64,000 bases of DNA from the NCBI RefSeq assembly GCF_049347105.1, contig NZ_CP186334.1, positions 3,038,001 through 3,102,000 on the forward strand. The letters run 5' to 3'. The translations under genes were made by a program, and so were the position numbers. The notes under the pieces were generated by a model that worked only from the letters and a program-made list of their open reading frames with translations, was not told the origin of the DNA and ran no database searches. Shown piece by piece: positions 1-7,560 of this stretch (its first letter is position 1; each line of letters begins with the position of its first letter). The DNA comes from Gaoshiqia hydrogeniformans (lineage in GTDB: Bacteria > Bacteroidota > Bacteroidia > Bacteroidales > Prolixibacteraceae).

Positions 1-4
1 TATT

Positions 5-1102
5 TCACTTCAGTTTCAATTTCTTGAGAATTGATTCACTGCTTAGTGGCGACGGCATGGTATCGCCCAATAAAAATCCCCAGGGTTTTAACGGTTCGAT
101 ATGATCAAAAATAAGCTTCGCAACCGCAGTTAGCGGAATGGCGATCAACATACCCGAAATACCCCACAGTGTGCCAAATGTAATCACAGCAATGATGGAA
201 GCCAGTGCGTTGATTTTTACTTTTGAAGCAACTATTTTGGGTACGATAAAGTTGTTGTCGATAAATTGAATGATGATATAAAGCGCCAGAACCAGCAAGG
301 CAAACCAGGGAGATGGTTTGGTTACAATAGCTATTATCATTGGCATGGATGCAGCAATGATTGAACCGAGATAAGGAATCAGATTAAGAAGGGCACCCAA
401 AATACCAAGAATTAAAGCATATTCGATTCCTAATATTAAAAGGCCAATGGTATATAAAAAAGAAATAATGATCACCTCAATAAGCAGTCCGATGAGGTAG
501 CGCTGAATAAGAGTTTTTATCTGGTTTATTATTTCGCTTACCTTGTCTCTGTTGTTTTTCCCAAACAAACGGTGAAAAAATTCAATCAGGAGAGATTGGT
601 AAAATAAAATCATAAAAACATAAACAGGAATCAGAAATAAAAACGCCAGGATGCCGCCAACATTAATGATTGTTCGTCCGATCTCAGCACCTCCAATGAG
701 TTCATTTTTTGTTTTTGTAATCCATGCGGTAATTTCATTGGCGCTAATGTCAAAATAACCAGTAGCCCAGAAGATGATTTGGTTGAGTATTTCGGTAAAC
801 TTGTCAATCAGCACGGGTAATGATTCAGTGAACCGGCTTGCCTGGGAGAACAAAAGTGCGCCAAATGAGGCAATAATCAAAAAAGTAAAAAACATCACGA
901 TAATGATGGCTACGATCCGGTGAATCTTCAACCTGATTATCAGGTTCACGGCCGGGTGGAGCACGATGGCAAAAATAGTTGCGAAAACAATTGGAATTAT
1001 AACGCCTTGAGCAATATACAATGTGATAACAAAGGCGAGTAAGCCGATAAAAACCAGTACCGTTTTTACGTAAAGAGGTATCATAAATTCTTTAACTGTC
1101 AC
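5..1102 (-). CDS. AI-2E family transporter (PF01594-type permease)
   Basis: Predicted polytopic inner-membrane protein of 365 aa, normal for the AI-2E/YdiK/PerM permease family. Eight or so hydrophobic segments run from the N-terminus, with the usual long soluble stretch between the third and fourth (about residues 80-150, 'FTESLPVLIDKF') and the conserved 'GALLNLIPYLGSI' region near residue 235. The substrate cannot be told from sequence; members include Na+/H+ antiporters and poorly characterised exporters. The frame opens with GTG at 1102; an ATG at 1084 gives the same protein without six residues and may be the true start. It is the last gene of a tight minus-strand run with the 129-aa, holin-like, cupin and YtxH genes, which suggests a joint envelope or stress role (inference). 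Confidence 0.85.
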   Translation of the reverse strand: MTVKEFMIPLYVKTVLVFIGLLAFVITLYIAQGVIIPIVFATIFAIVLHPAVNLIIRLKIHRIVAIIIVMFFTFLIIASFGALLFSQASRFTESLPVLIDKFTEILNQIIFWATGYFDISANEITAWITKTKNELIGGAEIGRTIINVGGILAFLFLIPVYVFMILFYQSLLIEFFHRLFGKNNRDKVSEIINQIKTLIQRYLIGLLIEVIIISFLYTIGLLILGIEYALILGILGALLNLIPYLGSIIAASMPMIIAIVTKPSPWFALLVLALYIIIQFIDNNFIVPKIVASKVKINALASIIAVITFGTLWGISGMLIAIPLTAVAKLIFDHIEPLKPWGFLLGDTMPSPLSSESILKKLKLK

Positions 1103-1104
1103 GG

Positions 1105-1494
1105 TTAGTCGGATTTGATTTCCTTTTTGCTTTTACTGAAAATATCCTGAACGAATGACTTTAATGCATTTGGGGCATTAACAATCAGGTTTGTAACACC
1201 TAGCTGTAAAATTAGACCCAAAAGCTTTCTGGATTTACTGTTTGAGCTGCCGATAAATATTGCTCTTTTTGAAAGATAACCTGCAACCAGACCAATAGCA
1301 ACGTTAAAAATATTGTTGAAAAGATCGGGCGAGGAACTAATTTCTTTTATTGTACTTTTAATGAGATTAGCGGGTTTAAGGTACTCGTAGGCAAGGAAAA
1401 AGTTTGCCCTCATCTCCTGAAAATGAACAGACTTTTTCGCTTCCAGCAATGCAATCGCTTCTTTCAGCTCAGCAGGGGTCGATATATTTTCCAT
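1105..1494 (-). CDS. Hypothetical protein with central hydrophobic segment
   Basis: A 129-aa protein that I do not recognise. It starts with a short helical stretch (about residues 5-40, resembling a four-helix or coiled segment), followed by a glycine-containing hydrophobic helix near residues 63-80 ('NVAIGLVAGYLSKRAIF') and a second hydrophobic segment near 88-105, and ends in a Lys/Ser-rich tail. This suggests a small membrane-associated protein. It lies two bases before the AI-2E gene and six bases after the holin-like gene, so it is probably co-transcribed with both. Similar small proteins commonly follow holin-like genes in Bacteroidota, but no function can be assigned. Confidence 0.7.
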   Translation of the reverse strand: MENISTPAELKEAIALLEAKKSVHFQEMRANFFLAYEYLKPANLIKSTIKEISSSPDLFNNIFNVAIGLVAGYLSKRAIFIGSSNSKSRKLLGLILQLGVTNLIVNAPNALKSFVQDIFSKSKKEIKSD

Positions 1495-1500
1495 GTCAGT

Positions 1501-1842
1501 TTATTTAAACATCTGTTTAACCAGATAATTGCAAATCTTCCGTTTAATCCACTTATGCATAAAAAAATGCATAACAAGCCCCACAATTGCATAAAATGCA
1601 GCAATCACAAAAAATCCGCAGAAATTATTTCCGATGATGTCACCAAGCCAGAAGGCCAGTCCTAAATTGAGAAAAAGCAGAAACAAAACAAGAATAAAAA
1701 AAACAACGGTATGTGGAATAAGACTGGAAACCACATCTGATGTTTTGTTTAAAGTTTTAAGCTTGATCAACTCTATTTCCGCTGCTCCGTACTTGAAGGT
1801 ACTTTCCAGTAGCGATTCTATTAACTTCACGTTGTCATCCAT
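1501..1842 (-). CDS. Phage-holin-like / DUF1469 membrane protein
   Basis: A 113-aa protein with an N-terminal amphipathic helix (residues 1-40, 'ESLLESTFKYGAAEIELIKL') and two strong transmembrane helices at about 44-68 and 73-95, then a basic tail. This arrangement fits the Actinobacteriophage holin III / DUF1469 group, which is widespread in non-phage chromosomes next to YtxH-like genes. Despite the family name there is no phage context here; a membrane or envelope-stress role is more likely (inference). It belongs to the tight minus-strand run between 2587 and 5. Confidence 0.75.
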   Translation of the reverse strand: MDDNVKLIESLLESTFKYGAAEIELIKLKTLNKTSDVVSSLIPHTVVFFILVLFLLFLNLGLAFWLGDIIGNNFCGFFVIAAFYAIVGLVMHFFMHKWIKRKICNYLVKQMFK

Positions 1843-1864
1843 AGTATTTTTGCATTATCGTACT

Positions 1865-2287
1865 TCATTTTGTGAATTTTGAAGTTGTGCGCCTCGGGTT
1901 GCCGGGAATAAGTGTTAAAAGAAACATGGTTTTTTCCCCGGTTGTTAAAATGTAAGGTTTGTTTACCTGGATTATAAGAAATTCACCCTGGCTTAAATCC
2001 AGCGATTCTTCATGCGCATGAAACCTTAATTTTCCCCAAATAACCTGAAGGATCATTTGCTCATCTGATTGGAATGAATTGATTTCTGTTCCCCTATCAA
2101 AGGTCGTAAGCACAATCTGCTTGTCGGGATCGTTTAAAAGAATCATTGAATGCAAATCTCTTTTGAACAAAGTCGGTTTATGTTTCATCTTTTCAATCAG
2201 GGGCAGCAAATTGAACGTGCGAAATGAAGCCATAAATGACCGGTTAATTCCTCCGGTTGATTTTGTTTTCAATGATTCTTTAAACAT
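1865..2287 (-). CDS. Cupin-like protein
   Basis: 140 aa. The C-terminal two thirds look like a single cupin barrel: 'QVIWGKLRFHAHEES' corresponds to the first cupin motif region and 'LSQGEFLIIQVNKPYILTT' to the second. Most metal-binding histidines of classical cupins are missing apart from the HAH pair near residue 95, so an enzymatic role is uncertain. The first 33 residues are unusual for the family, and an internal ATG (residue 34, MKHKPTLF) would give a 107-aa protein of ordinary cupin size; the true start is undecided. Part of the same minus-strand run as the YtxH and holin-like genes. Confidence 0.65.
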   Translation of the reverse strand: MFKESLKTKSTGGINRSFMASFRTFNLLPLIEKMKHKPTLFKRDLHSMILLNDPDKQIVLTTFDRGTEINSFQSDEQMILQVIWGKLRFHAHEESLDLSQGEFLIIQVNKPYILTTGEKTMFLLTLIPGNPRRTTSKFTK

Positions 2288-2308
2288 ATTCCCATTTTTT
2301 AGACTTTT

Positions 2309-2587
2309 CTAACCCTCAACAGTTTTTGTTTTCTCTTCTGCTTCTTCGGGTTTTCCCATTTTCTTTTCGGCATAGTCGGAAACATCTTCTTTCATTTTTT
2401 CAAATTTTTCGGTGATTACCTCAACGAAATCGTTGAACTTTTCCTTCAATGTTTCTGAATAGTCTTCACCCTTTTTCAAAATTCTTTTACGGGTTTTCGA
2501 TCCTTTTGCAGGGGCAAATAAAATCCCTGCCAATGCGCCGACGGCGGCCCCGGCCAATACGCCCAACAAAACTTTTCCTGAACTCAT
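2309..2587 (-). CDS. YtxH domain-containing protein
   Basis: 92 aa with the YtxH signature: an N-terminal Gly/Ala-rich membrane segment 'GVLAGAAVGALAGILFAP' (residues 8-25) followed by 'AKGSKTRKRI' and a charged helical tail (about 40-90) likely to form a coiled coil. YtxH proteins are small membrane-tethered proteins linked to general stress responses in Firmicutes and often cluster with holin-like genes in Bacteroidota. Its ATG overlaps the stop codon of the M48 relic upstream by four bases (ATGA), which suggests that it was once translationally coupled to that gene. Confidence 0.85.
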   Translation of the reverse strand: MSSGKVLLGVLAGAAVGALAGILFAPAKGSKTRKRILKKGEDYSETLKEKFNDFVEVITEKFEKMKEDVSDYAEKKMGKPEEAEEKTKTVEG

Positions 2588-2847
2588 ACTATTAATTGTT
2601 TATATTGATTAAATAATTTACACTTACAACGGTCAGCCATCGCGGCAACTCTGTTCCCGGCCGGGTTTAAAACCTTGAGTTCTGATAAAAATGGTTTATA
2701 CACGCAGGTGCCCATTAACTGCAGTTCCGATTCCACGACTAATCTCAGTTGCTTACGGCCTGTTGCCGGGTTTAACATGCACCCGGTCAGAAAAGATGCG
2801 GTAGATAATGAAATAACAATATTTTCCATTTTGAATTTGTTAATCAA
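2584..2847 (-). pseudogene. Truncated M48-family metalloprotease lipoprotein (relic)
   Basis: An 87-aa frame that matches only the N-terminus of M48 (Oma1/BepA-type) peptidase lipoproteins: a hydrophobic signal, a lipobox cysteine ('FLTGCMLNPATG'), then 'GRKQLRLVVESELQ' and 'YKPFLSELKVL', which mirror the family pattern C-x-x-NPVTG-[RK]KQL-x-LVSExEL ... YxxFLSENKVL. The rest of the protein, including the HEXXH zinc motif, is absent and the frame ends at the start of ytxH. Several family-typical positions have drifted. It is therefore a 5' remnant of about 70 recognisable codons rather than a working protease; it may still be translated. Confidence 0.75.
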
Positions 2848-2871
2848 TAATGCCCTCAGATTTTCAGGAAA

Positions 2872-2894
2872 AATGTGGGTACACTGCCCACATT
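2872..2894. repeat. Short perfect inverted repeat (8-bp stem)
   Basis: AATGTGGG, a 7-nt spacer, then CCCACATT. It lies just upstream of the M48 relic on the minus strand and could be a hairpin in the mRNA leader, part of a terminator for the small gene upstream, or an operator. There is no U-tract next to it. Confidence 0.4.
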
Positions 2895-2923
2895 CTCATT
2901 ACAAATCCATATTAAACCAAACC

Positions 2924-2951
2924 CATCAATAATATTAGACAATTATTGATG
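2924..2951 (-). terminator. Possible terminator hairpin after the lmo0937-like gene
   Basis: Perfect 10-bp inverted repeat CATCAATAAT / ATTATTGATG with an 8-nt loop, 53 bases past the stop codon of the small membrane-protein gene that ends at 3004. It is AT-rich and has no clean U-run, so termination is inferred from position and symmetry only. Confidence 0.4.
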
Positions 2952-3003
2952 TACAGAAAACAAAGTATTCAAATTTCCCCAACATTTAAAGAAAAAGTTC
3001 TTT

Positions 3004-3159
3004 CTATAATATCCGTCTTCCCTGAATAACCCTGACGATTATTGCAATAATTGCAATGACAAGCAGAATATGTATTATGCCTCCGGCATTGTACCCGATA
3101 AATCCGATTGCCCATCCGATAATCAGGAGTACAGCGATGATGTATAGCAAATTTCCCAT
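3004..3159 (-). CDS. lmo0937-family small membrane protein
   Basis: A 51-aa protein read directly from the minus strand: it starts MGNLLYIIAVLLIIGWAIGF and ends IVRVIQGRRIL. It has two hydrophobic helices (about residues 3-22 and 28-45) separated by a glycine-rich 'YNAGGI' turn and a basic C-terminus, the layout of the lmo0937 (DUF5670) family of small stress-associated membrane proteins. Such proteins are found near general-stress genes in many Bacteroidota. It lies 88 bases downstream of the 55-aa small ORF at 3248-3415 and could share the promoter element at 3461-3501. Confidence 0.8.
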   Translation of the reverse strand: MGNLLYIIAVLLIIGWAIGFIGYNAGGIIHILLVIAIIAIIVRVIQGRRIL

Positions 3160-3247
3160 GATACTTTTTTTAAATTATTATTTGTATTAATAGTTAATAT
3201 GTACAATTTTTTAAACTGTTCATTTTTTGGTGTCAGAGAGTTATTTA

Positions 3248-3415
3248 TTAATTAAGCACCTGATGAATGGTCCATTCAATCGTTTTTATATCTTCATCTT
3301 TTTTCTGCACATTCAATTTACAGGGTACATTTATGCGAACCTTCCAAATCCTGACAGATACTTTTATCTTACGGAATCTGGTTACTTTTCGAGGTAAAAC
3401 ATTTTTGAATATCAT
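3248..3415 (-). CDS. Candidate small ORF, 55 aa, basic
   Basis: Open frame of 55 codons from ATG (3415) to TAA (3248), starting MIFKNVLPRKVTRF and ending EWTIHQVLN. It is rich in Lys/Arg in the first half ('RFRKIKVSVRIWKVRI') and has no transmembrane segment. The start codon lies 47 bases after the proximal TGTAA box of the conserved element at 3461-3501, comparable to the 5' leaders of the other genes carrying that element, which is the main reason to consider it real. I do not recognise a family; it could also be an untranslated leader of the lmo0937-like gene. Confidence 0.45.
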   Translation of the reverse strand: MIFKNVLPRKVTRFRKIKVSVRIWKVRINVPCKLNVQKKDEDIKTIEWTIHQVLN

Positions 3416-3460
3416 TCTTATCGTTTATTACCAAAGGTATTTCTCTTTATCCCCTAAACT

Positions 3461-3501
3461 GTTACAAAATTTCTCAAATAAATTACATCATTCACACATT
3501 T
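3461..3501 (-). promoter_or_regulatory. TGTAA-N16-TGTAA element, copy a
   Basis: Read on the minus strand: AAATGTGTGAATGATGTAA, 16 bases, then TGTAACA. Distal TGTAA box 3483-3487, proximal box 3462-3466, 21 bp apart. It sits directly after the hybrid kinase gene and 47 bases before the small ORF at 3415. One of five copies in the window with identical spacing; probably a promoter or operator (inference). Confidence 0.65.
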
Positions 3502-5234
3502 TATGATTTCGTCAATTCTGAAAAATAACTGGTTATCATCTTCCTTAAATCGACTCTGTCTATTGGTTTGGAAATATAGTTATTACATCCTGCAGCTATT
3601 GATTTCTCTCGGTCGCCAGCCAATGCATACCCGGTTTGTGCGATTATTATCACCTCCTTATTGAACTTCCGGATGTTACGGGTGGCTACATAGCCATCCA
3701 TCTCCGGCACATTTATATCCATCAGCACCAAATCGATGTCAGGATTTTTCCGGCAAATTTCAACCGCTTCAACTCCGGTTGTTGCTTTTAGAATTTTCCA
3801 GGCAAATCCTTCAATCATCTTATTAATAAGCATTTCCGAGGTTTCATCATCTTCAATAATCAAAATAGTAAGTTTTCCGGTTCCATTTTTGGCCGATTGA
3901 TCCGGTGGAGCAACCGGGGTAATTTGATTGGTTTTATTTACCGGATGGGCTGGTATGGTAAAAAAGAACGTGGATCCCGAAGTATTTGTATTCTTTTCGG
4001 CATTATTCTCAACCCAAATACGTCCACCCAGCATTTCAACATACGCTTTTGAAATTGACAATCCCAGGCCGGCTCCTTCATGGTTCCGGGTCAATGTTTC
4101 ATTGCCCCGTCTGAAGCGTTCAAAAATAATTTCTTTCTGTTCATCTGGAATTCCGGGACCGCTGTCTTTTACATAAAATTCGAGAAATCTGTCTTTTTTT
4201 AAATAACCCAATTCAATGGAGCCGGTTTGGGTAAACTTAATCGCATTTTTTACCAGGTTGGTGAGTACTGCATACACCTTTTCGCGGTCTGTCTTTATAA
4301 AAGCCTCATTTCGTTGCAACGCATTTTTATATGAAATATGCAATTTTTTCTGTTTTGCCTCCAGCCTGAAAAAGTGATAAATGTATTCCACCTGTTCGTT
4401 TATATTTGTTTCTGAAACTGAAACTTCAATTTGGCGTGATTCTATTTTGGAAATGTTGATAATATCGTTTATGATATTGAGCATGCGGGTACCGCTTTTC
4501 TCAATAATGCCAATGTAGGTTTGCTGCTCTTCGCCGTTTAACTTTAACGTTTTAAGCAGTTCGGTAAAACCCAGGATCCCATTCATCGGTGTTCTGATTT
4601 CATGGCTCATGTTGGCCAGAAAAGCTGATTTCAACCTGTCGCCTTCTTCCGCTTTTTCTTTGGCTCTTATCAATTCGTTCTCGGCGTGTTTACGCGTTGT
4701 AATGTCAACCAGTGTCACCAGACATTTTTCGTCAATATGGCTGATTATGCCGTTGACGAGTATGTACTTTATTGAATCGTCGGAGGTTGCCAATTTCAGT
4801 TCGCAGGTTTCTTTTAATTTGTTTTTGAATATTTTTTTCAGAAAACGATTATAGAGGGCTCTGGTATCAGAAGAAACAAAGAAACCAAAACTGCTTTTAA
4901 TCAGATGCGAACGTTCCTTTCCCAACAAATGTTCTGCACGAATATTCAAATCGATAATTTCACCTTCCTTTGTCAGTGTCAGGTATCCTGAAGGGGCAAA
5001 ATCATATAATTCGGCATATTTTTTTTCTGCAAGTTCTGCTTTCTCCTTTGCCTGTTTCAGCTCTTCATTTTGCATTTCCAGTTCTATCTGATGTACTTCA
5101 AGCTCGTGGATGAGTTTAAGATTATCGGATTCGTGAAAAAATTTCTCCAAACTTTTCTCTTTTCGGTTTAGCAACAGTTCTGCGGCCTGGCGAAGTTTAT
5201 CTGGTTTGGTTGTTGTTTTTTTTTGTTTATTCAT
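3501..5234 (-). CDS. Hybrid PAS sensor histidine kinase with receiver domain
   Basis: 577 aa, apparently cytoplasmic (no membrane segment). Domain order: N-terminal coiled coil (about 20-75, with 'HELEVHQIELEMQNEEL' as in many Bacteroidota kinases), one PAS domain (about 76-180), HisKA with phospho-acceptor His211 in 'SHEIRTPMNG', HATPase (about 310-430, N-box 'LVKNAIKF', G1 'DSGPGIP', G2 'GAGLGLSIS') and a C-terminal receiver (about 455-575) with phospho-acceptor Asp506 in 'LVLMDINVPEMDG' and the conserved Lys in 'ISKPID'. A partner output protein is not encoded nearby. Its start overlaps the end of the next kinase gene by eight bases, so the two are co-transcribed. The kinase core is highly similar to that of the neighbour, which points to tandem duplication. 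Confidence 0.92.
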   Translation of the reverse strand: MNKQKKTTTKPDKLRQAAELLLNRKEKSLEKFFHESDNLKLIHELEVHQIELEMQNEELKQAKEKAELAEKKYAELYDFAPSGYLTLTKEGEIIDLNIRAEHLLGKERSHLIKSSFGFFVSSDTRALYNRFLKKIFKNKLKETCELKLATSDDSIKYILVNGIISHIDEKCLVTLVDITTRKHAENELIRAKEKAEEGDRLKSAFLANMSHEIRTPMNGILGFTELLKTLKLNGEEQQTYIGIIEKSGTRMLNIINDIINISKIESRQIEVSVSETNINEQVEYIYHFFRLEAKQKKLHISYKNALQRNEAFIKTDREKVYAVLTNLVKNAIKFTQTGSIELGYLKKDRFLEFYVKDSGPGIPDEQKEIIFERFRRGNETLTRNHEGAGLGLSISKAYVEMLGGRIWVENNAEKNTNTSGSTFFFTIPAHPVNKTNQITPVAPPDQSAKNGTGKLTILIIEDDETSEMLINKMIEGFAWKILKATTGVEAVEICRKNPDIDLVLMDINVPEMDGYVATRNIRKFNKEVIIIAQTGYALAGDREKSIAAGCNNYISKPIDRVDLRKMITSYFSELTKS

Positions 5235-6879
5235 GCTGAAATATATTATCGTTTTTCTTCAACTTATAGAAATCTACTGGTCGATTATCTTTCTTTGTTC
5301 CGGGCATAAAAGAGTTCAATTCCACAGGCGGGCAAACAGGTATGGTAAAAAAGAACGTGGATCCCGAAGTATTTATATTTTTTTCGGCATTATTCTCAAC
5401 CCAAATACGTCCACCCAGCATTTCAACATACGCTTTTGAAATAGACAGCCCCAGGCCTGCCCCCTCATAGTTACGGGTCAATGCTTCACTGCCTTGCCTG
5501 AATCGTTCGAAAATTGATTTTTTGTGTTTTTTGGAAACACCTGTTCCACTGTCTTTTACGTAGAATTCGAAAAATCCGTCTTTTTTTAAGTACCCCAATT
5601 CAATAGAGCCGGATTGAGTAAATTTAATTGCATTTTTCACCAGGTTGGTGAGCGCTGCATAAACTTTATTACTATCTGTTTTTATGATCGCTTCATTTAC
5701 AGGTAAATCATTTTTGAATGAGATTTTTAATTTCTTATTCTCAGCTTCTAACCTGAAGAAATTAAAAATGTCCTCAACCTGAAAATTTACGTTTACATCC
5801 GAAAAAGTTATTTCAGTTTGATTTGACTCTATTTTTGAGAAGGTAATAATGTCGTTTATAAGATTGAGTAACCGGATACCGCTTTTCTCGATGATACCAA
5901 TAAATTCTTGTTGTTCCTCAGCTGTTAAATCTGCAGTGCGAAGCAACTCGGCAAAACCGAGAATTCCGTTTATCGGTGTCCTGATTTCATGGCTCACGTT
6001 GGCCAGAAAAGCTGATTTAAGCCTGTCGCTTTCTTCCGCTTTTTCTTTGGCTTCTATCAATTCCATTTCGGCACGATTGCGTTCGGTAATATCGTTTGAA
6101 ATTCCTATGATACCTGTTAATTTCCCATTTGAGTCGAGTAATGGCGTATCGGTAACAAATGCAGGAAAACTACTTCCGTCTTTTCTTTTTACAGGAAATT
6201 CTCCAGTCCATGTCTTTCCCATGCTTAATTTTTTCATGATGTCAATGGCCTGTTCATTTGTTTGCCGGGCAGGTGTTAAATGGATAATATTTTGTCCGAT
6301 TGCTTCAGAAGAAGACCATCCGTACATTTTTTCCGCGGCATTGTTCCAGTAGGTTACTTTACCTTGCAAGTCTGTTGCAATAACCGACTGCCCTACATTG
6401 TTTATTAAATCAGCCTGAAACTTGATTTTATTTTGAACGTTCTTGCGTTCTGTGATATCCCGTATATTGCATTGGATTACCTTAACACTATTTGCCAAAT
6501 AAACATTGCTGACGAACTCAACATAGATTTTACGACCCTTTGAAGTTTCAAGCGGCAAATCATCATACCGTACATATTCATTCTGCTGTAATTCCAGAAA
6601 CTTTTCATGGTTCTGATAAATATCATGAAAAGAGCCGATTTCCCAAATTGATTTTTTAATAAAATCTTTTTTGGAGTAGCCCAGCAAATCAATTAAAAAA
6701 GGATTTACATCAACGATCCTACCTGTTTTTGCATCAAGAATAAGGATCCCGTCTTTTGCCGATTCAAACAATCTGCGGTAACGAATTTCGGAGTCAATTA
6801 AAGCCTCTTGCAATGCAGATTTTGGTATTTTTTTCCCTAAAGTATTTCCGGAATTTTGATTTAATGATGATTTATGCAT
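5227..6879 (-). CDS. PAS-PAS sensor histidine kinase
   Basis: 550 aa from the ATG at 6879 (MHKSSLNQ); the frame extends upstream to 6918, but the shorter start lies 66 bases after the conserved promoter element, matching the other genes with this element. Two PAS domains (about residues 30-145 and 155-270), HisKA with the acceptor His near residue 297 in 'SHEIRTPING', and HATPase (N-box 'LVKNAIKF', 'DSGTGVS', 'GAGLGLSIS'). There is no receiver domain and no membrane segment, so it probably senses an internal signal. Phosphate could pass to the receiver of the downstream hybrid kinase (inference). The sequence around 'MLGGRIWVENNAEKN' is nearly identical in the two kinases, also at DNA level. 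Confidence 0.92.
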   Translation of the reverse strand: MHKSSLNQNSGNTLGKKIPKSALQEALIDSEIRYRRLFESAKDGILILDAKTGRIVDVNPFLIDLLGYSKKDFIKKSIWEIGSFHDIYQNHEKFLELQQNEYVRYDDLPLETSKGRKIYVEFVSNVYLANSVKVIQCNIRDITERKNVQNKIKFQADLINNVGQSVIATDLQGKVTYWNNAAEKMYGWSSSEAIGQNIIHLTPARQTNEQAIDIMKKLSMGKTWTGEFPVKRKDGSSFPAFVTDTPLLDSNGKLTGIIGISNDITERNRAEMELIEAKEKAEESDRLKSAFLANVSHEIRTPINGILGFAELLRTADLTAEEQQEFIGIIEKSGIRLLNLINDIITFSKIESNQTEITFSDVNVNFQVEDIFNFFRLEAENKKLKISFKNDLPVNEAIIKTDSNKVYAALTNLVKNAIKFTQSGSIELGYLKKDGFFEFYVKDSGTGVSKKHKKSIFERFRQGSEALTRNYEGAGLGLSISKAYVEMLGGRIWVENNAEKNINTSGSTFFFTIPVCPPVELNSFMPGTKKDNRPVDFYKLKKNDNIFQHE

Positions 6880-6944
6880 ATTTGTATAGTTTACGTCCAA
6901 CGTGTGGCCAAACAACAAATCTCCGGTTTTAAATGCTGGAATTC

Positions 6945-6985
6945 ATTACATTATTTTATGAATAAATTACATAATACACACATCC
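6945..6985 (-). promoter_or_regulatory. TGTAA-N16-TGTAA element, copy b
   Basis: Minus strand: GATGTGTGTATTATGTAA, 16 bases, TGTAATG. Boxes at 6967-6971 and 6946-6950, 21 bp apart. It lies 66 bases upstream of the kinase ATG at 6879, so the sensor kinases themselves appear to be under the same control as the small membrane-protein genes. This is the most diverged of the five copies in the upstream half. Confidence 0.6.
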
Positions 6986-7114
6986 TGAAAATCAGAACGC
7001 GTAAAAGTCATTCATTTTAAGTTGCCGATGAAGTTGAAAGAAGGAAAGGGTGGGGGAGCATTGTCCCCTGATTTTATCAGGCAGCATCAAAAAATAAATT
7101 TTAATGTCTGCAAA

Positions 7115-7300
7115 CTAAATGGTCACGTTCTTCAAACTGTCCAATACTCCAAATACGTTGAGCAACCACACCACCAGGATAATGACAACAACAGCATTCA
7201 AAATATTTTTAATGGTGCGCTGCATGGGAATATAGCTGTTTACCAACCAGAGAATGACCCCGACAACGATAATAACGACAAGAATAGTTAATATTGGCAT
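7115..7300 (-). CDS. Thivi_2564-family small membrane protein
   Basis: 61 aa with two transmembrane helices: 'ILTILVVIIVVGVILWLV' (about 3-20) and 'NAVVVIILVVWLLNVFG' (about 35-51), separated by 'NSYIPMQRTIKNIL', a pattern of the Thivi_2564 family of tiny membrane proteins. Function unknown. The promoter element expected 66 bases upstream has been split by the IS at 7375-8744: the proximal box (7367-7371) remains attached to the gene and the distal box (8761-8765) lies on the far side, so normal expression is probably lost or now driven from the IS. Confidence 0.8.
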   Translation of the reverse strand: MPILTILVVIIVVGVILWLVNSYIPMQRTIKNILNAVVVIILVVWLLNVFGVLDSLKNVTI

Positions 7301-7365
7301 GACGATAAATTTTTATTTGTACTAAATCGTACTATGTAAAGTTTAACTTTTTTAAACTAAAAAGT

Positions 7366-7371
7366 ATTACA
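7366..7371 (-). promoter_or_regulatory. Proximal half of TGTAA element, copy c, separated by the IS
   Basis: TGTAAT on the minus strand (proximal box 7367-7371). The distal part (AAATGTGTGAATCATGTAA; box 8761-8765, element to 8779) lies beyond the IS. Removing the 1370-bp IS and one 3-bp target duplication brings the two boxes to exactly 21 bp, the spacing of the four other copies. Confidence 0.65.
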
Positions 7372-7560
7372 TTATATGCTTCCCCCCATCCTTAGGACAG
7401 GATAAATATAAAACTAAGTTTGATGATAATGATGATGCAATGGTGTTAACAACCGGAAATAACTCGCAGAGAAGCGGAGAGTTATTCTGGTTATTAACAC
7501 CTTTTCTTTTTTGGCTACTTTTTTCTTTTGTCAACATCTCTGGTTTTTGTTTATAACTCA

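Noticed and set aside
1501..1842. Prophage holin
   Set aside because: No other phage gene nearby; DUF1469 proteins are common in non-phage loci with YtxH.
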